A stretch of 64,000 nucleotides of DNA from Streptacidiphilus jiangxiensis (GCF_900109465.1 NZ_FOAZ01000019.1:124001-188000); one strand, 5' to 3'; positions 24,200-33,369 are shown, numbered from the stretch's first letter. Numbers and translations: made by a program. Notes: generated by a model not told the origin, from the letters alone.

Positions 24200-25318
24200 A
24201 TGCGGTTCAAGCGCACCCTTGTGGCAGCACTGGTCTCCTTCACCTGCCTCGCCGGTACGGGTGCCGCGGCCGCCGGAGCGGCCGTCTCCGCCGAGCAGAT
24301 CGCCGTCACCACGCCGCCGGCCGGGAGCACCGCCTGGCTGCACGACCGTTCGCTGGGCGTCACCATGCCCGACCCGGCCAGCGCGTCCGCGACCGATGTC
24401 GCCGCGTTCTTCTCCGGGCTGAGCGCGGCCCAGGCGCAGCACCTCGTCGAGACCTACCCGCTGGTCGTCGGCAACCTCGACGGGGCCCCGCTCGCGCTGC
24501 GCTACCAGGCCAACCAGATCGCCATGCAGGCCGAGCTGGGGCGCCTCAAGCGCGAGGACCCGCAGGCCACCGCGCAGATCGCGATGCTCACCACGCTGAC
24601 GCAGCCCGGCCACCAGGTCATCGCCTTCGACCCGCGCAGCCGAGGCCTGGTCGCCGAGGTCTTCGGCGACCTCGCGACCGCGGACAAGGTCTCCGTCCTG
24701 GTCCCCGGCTCCGACATCGACCTCGCCCACTTCGGCAAGGTCCAGACCGAGGCGCAGGCGCTGCGCGCCGAGGAGCAGCAGGTCTCCCCCGGCACCTCCA
24801 CCGCGGCCATAGCCTGGGCCGACTACGTGACCCCCGTCGGCCTCGGCGCCGACGCGGCCACCTCCCGCCTCGCGGACGCCGCCGCCCCCCGCCTCACCCG
24901 CTTCCTCGCGGGCCTCGCGGTCACCTCGCAGCCGAGCACGCCGCCGTCCCTGTTCTGCCACTCCTACGGGTCCGTGGTCTGCGGCGTGGCAGCCCCCACG
25001 CTGCACGCGACGGGCACGGCGACGGACATGGTCGTCCTCGGCAGCCCCGGTATGGACATCGACGACGCCGGGGCACTGGGCACGGGCGTGCGCCTGTGGG
25101 CGACCGAGCGGAACGCGACCGACTGGATCGGCAACGTCCCCTACCTGGAGTTCGCCGGCCTCGGCCACGGCCAGGACCCGACCTCCGCCGGCTTCGGCAG
25201 CCATCTGGTCTCCTCCACGGGCGCCGCCGGCCACAACGGCTACTACGCCGACGGCACGGCGAGCCTGCGCAACTACGCGAACATCGCTCTGGGCCACTAC
25301 GGCGACGTGACCAGCTGA
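24200..25318 (+). CDS. secreted alpha/beta hydrolase (DUF1023-like)
   Basis: This 372-residue protein has a signal peptide (residues 1-~30, RTLVAALVSFTCLAGTGAAAAGAA) and an alpha/beta-hydrolase domain of the DUF1023 kind common in Streptomyces. It includes QVIAFDPRSRGLVAEVFGDL, then VSVLVPGSDIDL, and a nucleophile elbow reading FCHSYGSVVCG (S255). The consensus first position is glycine (GHSYGS); here it is Cys. The acid is probably in LGSPGMDIDDAG, and the histidine is in HNGYYADGT or earlier. ATG 24200 follows GAGGAG at good spacing. The substrate is unknown; esterase or lipase activity is likely. Confidence 0.82.
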   Translation: MRFKRTLVAALVSFTCLAGTGAAAAGAAVSAEQIAVTTPPAGSTAWLHDRSLGVTMPDPASASATDVAAFFSGLSAAQAQHLVETYPLVVGNLDGAPLALRYQANQIAMQAELGRLKREDPQATAQIAMLTTLTQPGHQVIAFDPRSRGLVAEVFGDLATADKVSVLVPGSDIDLAHFGKVQTEAQALRAEEQQVSPGTSTAAIAWADYVTPVGLGADAATSRLADAAAPRLTRFLAGLAVTSQPSTPPSLFCHSYGSVVCGVAAPTLHATGTATDMVVLGSPGMDIDDAGALGTGVRLWATERNATDWIGNVPYLEFAGLGHGQDPTSAGFGSHLVSSTGAAGHNGYYADGTASLRNYANIALGHYGDVTS

Positions 25319-25383
25319 GACGCTGTCGGTCCCGGCCACTACAGTGACCGCCCTGGGACGATCCCGACCGGGGAGGGGCGTAC

Positions 25384-26799
25384 ATGGAGGGCATGGCCGT
25401 CGAGGTCACGTACGGCGTGGACTGGCACGAGCGGGAGGCCCGGCTCGTGAGGCCGCTCCTCGTCGAGGAGGCCCGTCGCCGTCACGAGGCCGGCGAGCCC
25501 TACACGGTGCTGGTGACCGCCGGACAGGCGCCGCGGGCCGTGCTGCGGATCTGTCGGGACAGCGGGTACGTGTCCCTCGACCTGCCCGTGCCGGACGGTG
25601 GCGACCCGGACGATCGCGGCGAGCAGCGGTACGAGTTCCGCGAGCTGTGGGAGGGCCGACTCCATCTGTTCCGGCTCCGCGAGTGGCTGCTGCCGGAGTC
25701 ACGGGAGGATGAGGACGAGGACTCCGAGCCGAGCTTCAGCGCCGAGACCCGCCCGAACGGCCGGGCGCGCGTCGCGGTCGAAAGCGAGGACGGAGGCCTG
25801 TTCGAGACCTGGACGGAGATCCCGGCAGAGTTCCGGACCGTCGTGTTCCCGGCCTTCGGCGCATGGGGCGGGTGGCTGGACGCCGAGCTGTTCGGTGCGA
25901 GCGGACCGCTCGTCGTCGTGCTCCCGCGCGGTGACGAGGAGGTCCACGCCACTGAACCGCCCTCGCCCCAGCCCGCCTGGGCCGAGCCCAAGGGGATGCG
26001 CCCAGGGAACCTCGCCGCGCTCTTCACCGCCGGTGCCCGGCTGCGCAGCCGCGACGGCGACGCCGAGATCCTCGAACCCGAGGACGCGGGCCTGCTACAC
26101 GTGCCGACGGGCCGGATCGTCGCGGCGGATCCGGGCACACTGAGCGAGCGCAACCAGCCGTTCACGGTCGCCGTGTCGCCCGGTGACCACCGCGTGCTGA
26201 TCGCCCGGATGCGCTGGGACGAGCACCCCTGGAGCGAGACCCCGGCCGCCGCCCTGGTGATCCGCCCCGAGGAGCCCACCGTGAGCTGGGAGTTGGCGCT
26301 GCGGCCCGGGCAGGACGTGCGGATGCTCGGCGACGACGAGTTCTACGGGTTCGGCGTCGACTCCGGAACCGGGTCCTTCCTGGACCTGGCCACGCGCGAC
26401 GCGGTCCTCGCGCAGGAGGAGCGGCCCGGCTCGCTCTTCGCCTTCGACGGCGAGAAGAGCCACGCCCGGTGGCAGGACCCCGGCACCGGGCTCAACCTCG
26501 TCGCCTACCCGAGCGGCCACGGCGACGGCAGCTACCCCGTCTGGATCGGCCGCGGCGCGGACGGCGAGGTCACCCGCCTGGTCGCGGACATGCTCGTCCT
26601 ACACGGCGCCGAGGCCCTGGCGCCGACGCCGACGGACCGGGCGGCCTTCCGCGCCGAGGCGCCGCGTCGCCTCCCAGCCACGGACGCACCGAGCGCCGGC
26701 CCCCTCGGGGAGGCGGTCAGGCACTTCTCGGCGGTCCGCGCCCGGACGGTCGCGACCGCCGCCGAGGCCCGCGCGCGGTGGCTGCGCCCTCGGTTCTGA
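25384..26799 (+). CDS. DUF4241 domain protein
   Basis: This is a 471-residue soluble protein. The C-terminal ~200 residues match DUF4241: GDHRVLIARMRWD, then YGFGVDSGTGSFLDLATRD, and GHGDGSYPVWIGRGADGEV, the motif order of that family, ending LVADMLVLHG. The N-terminal ~230 residues are beta-rich with an acidic stretch (EDEDEDSEPSFSAE) and match nothing I recognise. The family occurs in immunity-like and regulatory contexts in actinobacteria, but no role is established. The ATG at 25384 has GGGGAGGGG immediately upstream. A second ATG at 25396 would drop four residues. Confidence 0.65.
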   Translation: MEGMAVEVTYGVDWHEREARLVRPLLVEEARRRHEAGEPYTVLVTAGQAPRAVLRICRDSGYVSLDLPVPDGGDPDDRGEQRYEFRELWEGRLHLFRLREWLLPESREDEDEDSEPSFSAETRPNGRARVAVESEDGGLFETWTEIPAEFRTVVFPAFGAWGGWLDAELFGASGPLVVVLPRGDEEVHATEPPSPQPAWAEPKGMRPGNLAALFTAGARLRSRDGDAEILEPEDAGLLHVPTGRIVAADPGTLSERNQPFTVAVSPGDHRVLIARMRWDEHPWSETPAAALVIRPEEPTVSWELALRPGQDVRMLGDDEFYGFGVDSGTGSFLDLATRDAVLAQEERPGSLFAFDGEKSHARWQDPGTGLNLVAYPSGHGDGSYPVWIGRGADGEVTRLVADMLVLHGAEALAPTPTDRAAFRAEAPRRLPATDAPSAGPLGEAVRHFSAVRARTVATAAEARARWLRPRF

Positions 26800-26819
26800 C
26801 GCCGGCCCTGCCGGGGAAG

Positions 26820-27830
26820 CTACTTGGAGATACTGCTCATGTCCGCGTAGCGGTCGCCCGCGACCTGGGCCGCGATCGGCTCCAGGGTGGCCAGCTCCGC
26901 CTGGGTGAGCGTGAGCGACGCCGCGCCGACGTTCTCCTCCAGGCGGGTGCGCTTGCGGGTGCCCGGGATCGGGATGACCGGGAGGCCGTGGACCTGGGAG
27001 CGCTGCTGGACCCAGGCGAGGGCGACCTGCGCGGCCGTCGCACCGCGGTCCGCGGCGATCTTGTGGACCGGGGCCAGCAGCGCGGCGTTGTGCGCGGCGT
27101 TGTCGCCGGTGAAGCGCGGCTGGTAGTGGCGGAAGTCGCCCTGGGCCAGCTCGCTCGCGTTGCTGAAGGACCCCGTGAGGAACCCGCGGCCGAGCGGCGA
27201 GTACGGCACGAAGGCGACGCCGAGCTCCGCCGCCGCGGGGACCGCGGTCCGCTCCACGTCGCGGGAGAAGAGGGACCACTCCGACTGCAGCGCGGCGATC
27301 GGGTGGACGGCATAGGCCTCGCGCAGCTCCGCGCCGTTGACCTCGGACAGGCCGAGGAACCGCACCTTGCCCGCGGCGACGAGCTCGCCCATCGCGCCCA
27401 CCGACTCCGCGAGCGGGACCTCGGGGTTGCGGCGGTGCATGTAGTAGAGGTCGATGTGGTCAACGCCCAGACGGCGCAGGCTCGCGTCGACGGCCTGCCG
27501 GATGTACGCGGCGTCGTTGCGCACCGCGCGGTACGTCGGGTCGTCCTCGCGGCGCTCGATCGCGAACTTCGTCGCGACCAGCACCTCGTCGCGGTGGGCC
27601 TGGACGAACGGGCCGACCAGCTGCTCGTTGCGGCCGTAACCGTACATGTCGGCGGTGTCGAAGAGGGTGACGCCCAGCTCCAGGGCGCGCTCCAGCGTCG
27701 CGCGGGACTCGGTCTCGCCGGTGTCACCGAACTGGTCGCTGTAGAAGTCGCTCATGCCCATGCAGCCGAGGCCCTGCACGCCGACGACCGGACCGTTCGC
27801 GCCCAGGGTGGTGGTCGGGATGGTGCTCAT
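26820..27830 (-). CDS. aldo/keto reductase
   Basis: This 336-residue NADPH-dependent oxidoreductase is a (beta/alpha)8 barrel. The catalytic tetrad is D58 and Y63 in LFDTADMYGYGRNEQ, K88 in VLVATKF and H132 in IDLYYMHRRNP. The C-terminal IPIPGTRKRTRLEENVGA segment is the cofactor-binding loop. It most resembles the AKR13/YhdN-like stress and aldehyde reductases. It starts 20 bp after the MerR regulator gene on the same strand, so the two are very likely co-transcribed, with the regulator responding to the reductase substrate or a related electrophile. Physiological substrates are not known. Confidence 0.92.
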   Translation of the reverse strand: MSTIPTTTLGANGPVVGVQGLGCMGMSDFYSDQFGDTGETESRATLERALELGVTLFDTADMYGYGRNEQLVGPFVQAHRDEVLVATKFAIERREDDPTYRAVRNDAAYIRQAVDASLRRLGVDHIDLYYMHRRNPEVPLAESVGAMGELVAAGKVRFLGLSEVNGAELREAYAVHPIAALQSEWSLFSRDVERTAVPAAAELGVAFVPYSPLGRGFLTGSFSNASELAQGDFRHYQPRFTGDNAAHNAALLAPVHKIAADRGATAAQVALAWVQQRSQVHGLPVIPIPGTRKRTRLEENVGAASLTLTQAELATLEPIAAQVAGDRYADMSSISK

Positions 27831-27850
27831 GACTCAGTCCTGCCTCTCGC

Positions 27851-28267
27851 TCACTGGCAATCTTGGCCGTACAAGTCGATCTTGTAATCCAGGACCAGAA
27901 GGTTGGTCTGCAGGTCGCGGATGCGCGCGAGCACCTCCTCGCGGTGCTCGATCAGCAGCTGCCGCCGCTCCGCCCGGGTCTCGTCGCCCGTCCGCACCAG
28001 CTCCGTGTAGCGCAGCATCGCCGCGACCGGCATGCCGGTCGCGCGCAGGTTGCCCAGGAACGCCAGCCAGCCGAGATCCGCGTCGCTGAAGCGGCGCTGG
28101 CCGTGGTGCGAGCGGGCGGGGTGGTCCAGCAGGCCGATGCGCTCGTACCAGCGCAGCGTGTGCGCGCTGAGGCCGGTCTGCTCGGCGACCTCGCCGATGG
28201 TGTAGCGGGCCTCGAACTCGGCTCCCGCCACCGCTGCCTGGGACATCCCCGGCCCCCTTCCGATCAT
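27851..28267 (-). CDS. MerR-family transcriptional regulator
   Basis: This 138-residue regulator has an N-terminal winged helix: YTIGEVAEQTGLSAHTLRWYERIGLL is the MerR signature (read from about residue 19), followed by RRFSDADLGWLAFLGNLRATGMPV. A long dimerisation helix (ELVRTGDETRAERRQLLIEHREEVLARI) follows. There is no C-terminal cysteine cluster, apart from one terminal Cys, so metal sensing is unlikely. The first gene of the regulator-reductase operon, it probably activates it from the dyad near 28292-28301. It could also affect the divergent beta-lactamase-like gene. Confidence 0.88.
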   Translation of the reverse strand: MIGRGPGMSQAAVAGAEFEARYTIGEVAEQTGLSAHTLRWYERIGLLDHPARSHHGQRRFSDADLGWLAFLGNLRATGMPVAAMLRYTELVRTGDETRAERRQLLIEHREEVLARIRDLQTNLLVLDYKIDLYGQDCQ

Positions 28268-28287
28268 GTCGTACTCGACGCTACTGA

Positions 28288-28305
28288 CCTTGAGTGCACT
28301 CTAAG
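28288..28305. promoter_or_regulatory. candidate MerR operator
   Basis: The segment CCTTGAGTGCACTCTAAG contains the perfect palindrome GAGTGCACTC (28292-28301) flanked by CTT and AAG, the usual look of MerR-type dyads. It lies 21 bp upstream of the MerR start and before the divergent hydrolase gene. Confidence 0.45.
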
Positions 28306-28332
28306 CAAGCGACGCTCCGTAGACTCGCCGAC

Positions 28333-29163
28333 ATGGAGAGCCTGCGCCTGATCGAACAGTGGCCCGTCACCACCGCCGCCGCGGTCGTCGTCCGCAAGGA
28401 CGGCAGCGTCGCCGGGAGTCACGGCCCCCAGCGGCACCCGTTCAAGCTGGCCTCGGTGACCAAGCCGCTCACCGCGTACGCGACGCTCGTCGCGGTCGAG
28501 GAGGGCGCGCTGGAGCTGGACGACCCGGCGGGGCCCGAGGGATCGACCGTCCGGCACCTGCTCGCGCACACCTCCGGGCTCGCCTTCGACGAGCAGAAGC
28601 CCATGGCCGCGCCCGGCAACCGACGCCTCTACTCCAACGCCGGCTTCGACGTGCTGGCCGAGGCGGTCTCCAAGGCGACCGGCATGCCGTTCCCGCAGTA
28701 CGCGGCGGAGGCGGTCTTCGCGCCGCTCGGCATGACCGACACCTGGCTCGACGCCTCGAGCAAGAGCCCCGCCGGCGCGGGCGGCGTCTCCACCGCCGCG
28801 GATCTGGCCCGCTTCGCGGCGGAGCTGCAGGCACCGCGGGTGCTCCACGCCGACACCGTCGCCGAGGCGACGACCGTCGCGTTCCCGGGCCTGAACGGCG
28901 TGCTGCCCGGCTACGGGCACCAGAAGCCGAACGACTGGGGCCTCGGCTTCGACATCCGCGACCACAAGTCCCCGCACTGGACCGGCCTGACCAGCTCCCC
29001 GGCGACCTTCGGCCACTTCGGCCAGTCCGGCACGTTCCTGTGGGTCGACCCGGTGGCGGGCGCCGCCTGCGTGGTGCTGACCGACCGCGACTTCGGCCAG
29101 TGGGCGGCCGAGCTGTGGACCCCGTTCACGGACGCGGTCCTCGCCGAGCTCACCCGTAGCTGA
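28333..29163 (+). CDS. serine beta-lactamase-like / penicillin-binding-protein-like hydrolase
   Basis: This 276-residue serine hydrolase is of the class C beta-lactamase/esterase family. The nucleophile motif S-x-x-K is in PFKLASVTKPLTAY (near residue 40), and the YSN motif is in RRLYSNAGFDVLAE. The third motif is probably HFGQSGTFLW near the C-terminus, where HxG replaces KTG, as in many esterase relatives. No signal peptide is seen, so it is likely cytoplasmic. The ATG at 28333 is preferred over an in-frame ATG 39 bp upstream because the upstream residues overlap the MerR operator. Its 3' end overlaps the convergent pirin gene by 14 bp. Confidence 0.82.
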   Translation: MESLRLIEQWPVTTAAAVVVRKDGSVAGSHGPQRHPFKLASVTKPLTAYATLVAVEEGALELDDPAGPEGSTVRHLLAHTSGLAFDEQKPMAAPGNRRLYSNAGFDVLAEAVSKATGMPFPQYAAEAVFAPLGMTDTWLDASSKSPAGAGGVSTAADLARFAAELQAPRVLHADTVAEATTVAFPGLNGVLPGYGHQKPNDWGLGFDIRDHKSPHWTGLTSSPATFGHFGQSGTFLWVDPVAGAACVVLTDRDFGQWAAELWTPFTDAVLAELTRS

Positions 29164-29875
29164 CCGGCGAGTCCATCGCCCAGACCAGCAGTTCGACCCC
29201 GTCCGGCCCCGCCGTCGGGTCCACCAGGGCGGCGCCGTCGGACATCCTGACGGCGTCGCCCGCCTTCAGTTCGCGGCCGCGTCCCTTCGGGCCGTCCTGC
29301 TCCCGGAAGCCCAGGGCGCCCTGGGTGACGTGCAGGTAGCGGTACGCCGCCTGCGGCAGCTCCGGAACCGGCAGGTACGGCTGCGCCCGCAGCAGCTGCA
29401 GGGCGGCGTCGTCCCGGCGCAGCAGCCCCGGAGGGGTGAGCAGGACCGACGGCGCCTCGGTGTCGACGTCCCGAACGGCGTAGTCCGGCTCGGTCGCGAA
29501 CTCCCCCGGCTGCAGCCAGAACTGCAGGAAGCGCACCGGTTCCTCCGCCGACGCGTTGACCTCGCTGTGGCTGACGCCGGACCCCGCGCTCAGGTACTGC
29601 AGCTGTCCGGCCCGCACGACCGCCTCGTGGCCGTGGTCGTCGCGGTGGGTGAGCGTGCCGTCCAGGACCCAGGTGAGGATCTCCGTGTCCCGGTGCCGGT
29701 GCGCGCCGAAGCCCGCGCCCGCGTCCAAGGACTCCTCGTTGCAGGCCAGCAGCGCGCCGAAGGAGACGTTGGCCGGGTCGTAGTGCGCGGAGAACGAGAA
29801 CGCGTGAGCGGTGGTGATCCCCGGTTCCGGCTCGGAGCGGTAGCGGTGTCCTGCGCGACGGATACTGAGGGTCAT
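29150..29875 (-). CDS. pirin family protein
   Basis: This 241-residue bicupin protein has FGAHRHRDTEILTWVLDGTLTHRD (shown here in part), with the pirin metal-binding His/His/Glu set GFGAHRHRDTEI, and then QYLSAGSGVSHSEVNAS. The start region (YRSEPEPGITTAHAFSFSAHYDP) replaces the usual DHGWL motif, as in the YhhW-like actinobacterial branch. The C-terminal cupin is less conserved. Family members can act as quercetinases or redox-sensitive regulators. Which applies here cannot be told. The gene is divergent from the fasR-like gene with about 72 bp between. Confidence 0.88.
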   Translation of the reverse strand: MTLSIRRAGHRYRSEPEPGITTAHAFSFSAHYDPANVSFGALLACNEESLDAGAGFGAHRHRDTEILTWVLDGTLTHRDDHGHEAVVRAGQLQYLSAGSGVSHSEVNASAEEPVRFLQFWLQPGEFATEPDYAVRDVDTEAPSVLLTPPGLLRRDDAALQLLRAQPYLPVPELPQAAYRYLHVTQGALGFREQDGPKGRGRELKAGDAVRMSDGAALVDPTAGPDGVELLVWAMDSPVSYG

Positions 29876-29947
29876 GGGGCCACTCTAGGCAGTTGTGACC
29901 GGCGTCTCCCGCGACGGGGACCTCCCCGTGCACGCAAGCGGACGGGG

Positions 29948-31276
29948 ATGGTGCACGCTTGGACTGTGTCAGCCCCAGCCGCAGAGAACCCCCCGAACCA
30001 GCCCACCGCCGTCGACCCGGTCGACACGGCCGACACCGCGCAGCGCCAACCGGCGCGACGCGGCTCCCGGCGCGGCACCGCGTTCGAGCGCAAGACGGTG
30101 ATGGCCACGGCCGACCAGCACGCCCAGACCCTGAAGAACCTGGAGCGCGCCGCCGGCAAGATGGCGACGGCCGCCATCGCCCGGATGGACGACAACCTCG
30201 CCTGGTACCGCAACATGCCGCCGGAGCACCGCTCCTGGATCGGGCTGGTGGCACAGGCCGGTATCGCGGCGTTCACCGAGTGGTTCCGCCACCCCGAGGC
30301 GCCGCAGGCGATCAGCACGGACGTCTTCGGCACCGCGCCCCGCGAGCTGACCCGCGCGGTGACGCTGCGGCAGACCGTGGAGATGATCCGGACCACCATC
30401 GAGGTCGTCGAGGAGGCGATCGAGGAGGTCTCCGCGCCGGGCGCGGAGGAGGCGCTGCGCGAGGCCGTGCTCGTCTACGCCCGCGAGATCGCCTTCGCCA
30501 CCGCCCAGGTCTACGCCCAGGCCGCCGAGGCGCGCGGCGCCTGGGACGCGCGCCTGGAGGCGTTGGTGGTGAACTCGCTGCTCTCCGGCGACGCGGACGA
30601 GGGTGTGCTGTCGCGCGCCGCCGCGCTCGGGTGGGGGCAGCCGGACCGGGTCATGGTCGTCATGGGCAGCGCCCCGGCCGGGGACAGCGAGCTGGTGGTC
30701 GAGGCCATCCGCCGGGCCGCCCGGCACGCGAAGCTGCACGTGCTCACCGGGGTGCTCGGCGCCCGCCTGGTCGTGGTGGTCGGCGAGAAGAAGCCGCGCA
30801 GCGGCGAGCGCCTGTGGGATCCGGTGATCGCCGCCCGCGCGCTGATCGGCCAGTTCGCGCCCGGTCCGGTGGTCATCGGCCCGACCGTGTCCGACCTGCT
30901 CTCCGCGACCCGCTCCGCGCAGGCCGCCGCCGCCGGCCTGCGCGCCTGTTCGGCGTGGCCGGACGCGCCGCGTCCGGTGCTGGCCGACGACCTGCTGCCC
31001 GAGCGGGCGCTCGCCGGGGACGGGCACGCGCGGACCCAGCTCGTCGAGGAGATCTACGCGCCGCTGGACGAGGCGGGCTCCGCGCTGCTGGACACGCTCT
31101 CGGTCTACCTGGAACAGGCGTCCTCGCTGGAGGGCGCCGCCCGCATGCTCTTCGTCCACCCGAACACCGTGCGCTACCGCCTGCGTCGTGTGACCGACAT
31201 CACCGGCTACGCCCCGTCCGACGTGCGCTCGGCGTTCACTCTCCGCATCGCCCTGGCCCTCGGGCGGCTCCAGTAG
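29948..31276 (+). CDS. fasR: PucR/CdaR-type activator, FasR-like
   Basis: This ~440-residue regulator has a C-terminal PucR helix-turn-helix (LSVYLEQASSLEGAARMLFVHPNTVRYRLRR, given here as LSVYLEQASS and LFVHPNTVRYRLRR). The central GGDEF-related region and the N-terminal helical half are typical of this group. It sits directly upstream of fabD-fabH-acpP-fabF. In Streptomyces that position is occupied by FasR, a described activator of this operon, so orthology is very likely. The start is uncertain: ATG 29948 gives a 442-residue product with a disordered Thr/Pro/Arg-rich N-terminus, and GTG at 29966 or a later ATG at 30102 are alternatives. Confidence 0.85.
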   Translation: MVHAWTVSAPAAENPPNQPTAVDPVDTADTAQRQPARRGSRRGTAFERKTVMATADQHAQTLKNLERAAGKMATAAIARMDDNLAWYRNMPPEHRSWIGLVAQAGIAAFTEWFRHPEAPQAISTDVFGTAPRELTRAVTLRQTVEMIRTTIEVVEEAIEEVSAPGAEEALREAVLVYAREIAFATAQVYAQAAEARGAWDARLEALVVNSLLSGDADEGVLSRAAALGWGQPDRVMVVMGSAPAGDSELVVEAIRRAARHAKLHVLTGVLGARLVVVVGEKKPRSGERLWDPVIAARALIGQFAPGPVVIGPTVSDLLSATRSAQAAAAGLRACSAWPDAPRPVLADDLLPERALAGDGHARTQLVEEIYAPLDEAGSALLDTLSVYLEQASSLEGAARMLFVHPNTVRYRLRRVTDITGYAPSDVRSAFTLRIALALGRLQ

Positions 31277-31393
31277 GGGTCGAGCCATGAGCTGGGATGA
31301 TGCACGGCTGTAGGGAATCCACAACTCGATCGGTGGTTCTTCGTCGCGGTCCTCACCCGCGCCGCACCGGCCGGACAAGAGAAGGTTGATGAC

Positions 31394-32338
31394 GTGCTCG
31401 TACTCGTTGCTCCCGGACAGGGTGCCCAGACTCCCGGATTCCTCGCCCCTTGGCTGGAGGTCCCCGGCGTAGCCGACAGCCTGCGCCGTTGGTCCGACGT
31501 GGCCGGCCTGGATCTGGTCCACGCCGGTACCGAGGCGTCCGAGGAGGAGATCAAGGACACCGCCGTCGCCCAGCCGCTGCTGGTCGCCGCCGGCCTGGTG
31601 ACCGCGGGGGCGCTCTTCGGCGACCTGACCCGCGTCCCGGCCGTCGTCGGCGCCGTCGCCGGTCACAGCGTCGGTGAGATCACCGCCGCCGTCGCCGGCG
31701 GTGTGCTGAGCCCCGAGGACGGCCTCGCCTTCGTCCGCGAGCGCAGTCAGGGCATGGCCGAGGCGGCCGCCGTCACCGCGACGGGCATGCTCGCCCTTCT
31801 CGGCGGGGACCCGGAGGAGGTGGCCGCGAAGCTGGCCGCCCACGGCGTCACCGCGGCCAACAACAACGGCGGCGGGCAGCTCGTGGCCGCCGGCACGCTG
31901 GAGCAGCTGGACGCCCTCAAGGCGGACCCGCCGGCCGGTGCCCGCCTGATCCCGCTCAAGGTGGCCGGTGCCTTCCACACCGAGCACATGGCCCCGGGCG
32001 TGGCGCGGCTGGAGAAGCTGGCGCCGACCCTGACCGCGGCCGACCCGCTGGTCCCCTACGTCTCCAACAAGGACGGCGAGGTCGTCGCCTCGGGCACCGA
32101 GGTGCTGGCCCGACTGGTCTCCCAGGTCTCCAACCCGGTCCGCTGGGACCTGTGCATGGAGACGCTCGGCCGGCTGGGGGCGACCGCGGTGATCGAGCTC
32201 TCGCCCGCCGGCACCCTCACCAACCTGGTCAAGCGCAACGTCAAGGGTGTCGCGACGCTGGCCCTGAAGACACCGGCCGATCTCGACAAGGCCCTCGCGC
32301 TCGTGGCCGAGCACGGAGCCGGGGAGCAGCACGCATGA
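31394..32338 (+). CDS. fabD: malonyl-CoA:ACP malonyltransferase
   Basis: This 314-residue acyltransferase loads malonyl units onto ACP for type II fatty-acid synthesis. The nucleophile is S92 in VAGHSVGEI, and the partner histidine is H195 in AGAFHTEHM. The carboxylate-binding Arg is in FVRERSQGM, and the first oxyanion residue is in PGQGAQ. GTG is the start codon. The stop overlaps the fabH start (ATGA), showing translational coupling. It is the first gene of the fabD-fabH-acpP-fabF operon, 117 bp after fasR. The intervening region should contain its promoter and FasR site, but I cannot mark them. Confidence 0.96.
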   Translation: MLVLVAPGQGAQTPGFLAPWLEVPGVADSLRRWSDVAGLDLVHAGTEASEEEIKDTAVAQPLLVAAGLVTAGALFGDLTRVPAVVGAVAGHSVGEITAAVAGGVLSPEDGLAFVRERSQGMAEAAAVTATGMLALLGGDPEEVAAKLAAHGVTAANNNGGGQLVAAGTLEQLDALKADPPAGARLIPLKVAGAFHTEHMAPGVARLEKLAPTLTAADPLVPYVSNKDGEVVASGTEVLARLVSQVSNPVRWDLCMETLGRLGATAVIELSPAGTLTNLVKRNVKGVATLALKTPADLDKALALVAEHGAGEQHA

Positions 32339-33369
32339 CAGCTCAGCCCACCATCAAGCCCAGCACCGGTGCGCAGTTCTCGCGCATCCACGGTGTGGGC
32401 GGCTACCGACCGGTCCGGGTGATCCCGAACTCCGAGGTGCTGGACTGGATCGACTCCTCCGACGAGTGGATCCGCACCCGCAGCGGCATCACCGAGCGCC
32501 GCTGGGCGGGCCCGGAGGAGAGCGTCGCGGAGATGTCGGTGCAGGCCGCCAGCAAGGCGATCGCCATGGCCGGCATCCGCCCGGAGCAGGTCGGCGGCGT
32601 CGTCGTGGCCACCGTCTCGCACCTGAAGCAGACCCCGGCCATCGCCACCGAGATCGCCCAGCGCCTCGGCTGCGGCACCGCGCCCGCCTTCGACATCTCC
32701 GCCGCCTGCGCCGGCTTCGGCTACGGCCTGTCGCTGGCCGACGGCATGGTGCGCGGCGGCAGCGCCGAGTACGTGGTCGTGATCGGCGTGGAGCGCCTGT
32801 CCGACCTCACCGACATCCACGACCGCTCGACCGCCTTCATCTTCGGTGACGGCGCCGGCGCGGCCGTGGTGGGCCCCTCCGACACGCCGGGCATCGGCAA
32901 GGTCGTGTGGGGCTCCGACGGCTCCCAGGCCGATGTGATCTCCCAGACCGAGGCGTGGGACACCGCCTTCGCCAAGCCCGACGCCGTCAACGGCGCGGGC
33001 GAGGAGACGAAGTGGCCCGCGCTGCGGATGGAGGGCCAGACGGTCTTCCGCTGGGCGGTCTGGGACATGGCCAAGGCCGCTCAACAGGCCCTGGACGCCG
33101 CGGGGATCACTGCCGACCAGCTCGGCGCGTTCATCCCGCACCAGGCGAACATGCGCATCATCGATGCCATGATCAAGGCGCTGAAGCTGCCCGAGTCGGT
33201 CCCGGTGGCCCGCGACATCGCGGAGACCGGGAACACCTCGGCGGCCTCGATCCCGCTGGCCATGGAGCGCATGCTCCAGTCCGGCGAAGCGAAGAGCGGC
33301 GACCTCGCCCTCATCATCGGCTTCGGGGCGGGTCTCGTCTACGCAGCAGCAGTCGTTACCCTCCCGTAG
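32335..33369 (+). CDS. fabH: 3-oxoacyl-ACP synthase III
   Basis: This 344-residue ketosynthase III starts fatty-acid synthesis by condensing an acyl-CoA with malonyl-ACP. The catalytic triad is C125 (DISAACAGFGYG), H269 (FIPHQANMRI) and N300 (ETGNTSAASIP). In streptomycetes it takes branched primers such as isobutyryl- and isovaleryl-CoA. That preference is inferred from the lineage. ATG 32335 overlaps the fabD stop by 4 nt, and the gap to acpP is 31 bp with AAGGAG. Confidence 0.96.
   Translation: MTAQPTIKPSTGAQFSRIHGVGGYRPVRVIPNSEVLDWIDSSDEWIRTRSGITERRWAGPEESVAEMSVQAASKAIAMAGIRPEQVGGVVVATVSHLKQTPAIATEIAQRLGCGTAPAFDISAACAGFGYGLSLADGMVRGGSAEYVVVIGVERLSDLTDIHDRSTAFIFGDGAGAAVVGPSDTPGIGKVVWGSDGSQADVISQTEAWDTAFAKPDAVNGAGEETKWPALRMEGQTVFRWAVWDMAKAAQQALDAAGITADQLGAFIPHQANMRIIDAMIKALKLPESVPVARDIAETGNTSAASIPLAMERMLQSGEAKSGDLALIIGFGAGLVYAAAVVTLP

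Noticed and set aside
29969-32332. 787-codon minus-strand frame opposite fasR and fabD
   Set aside because: It is antisense to two well-supported genes and has no domain of its own.
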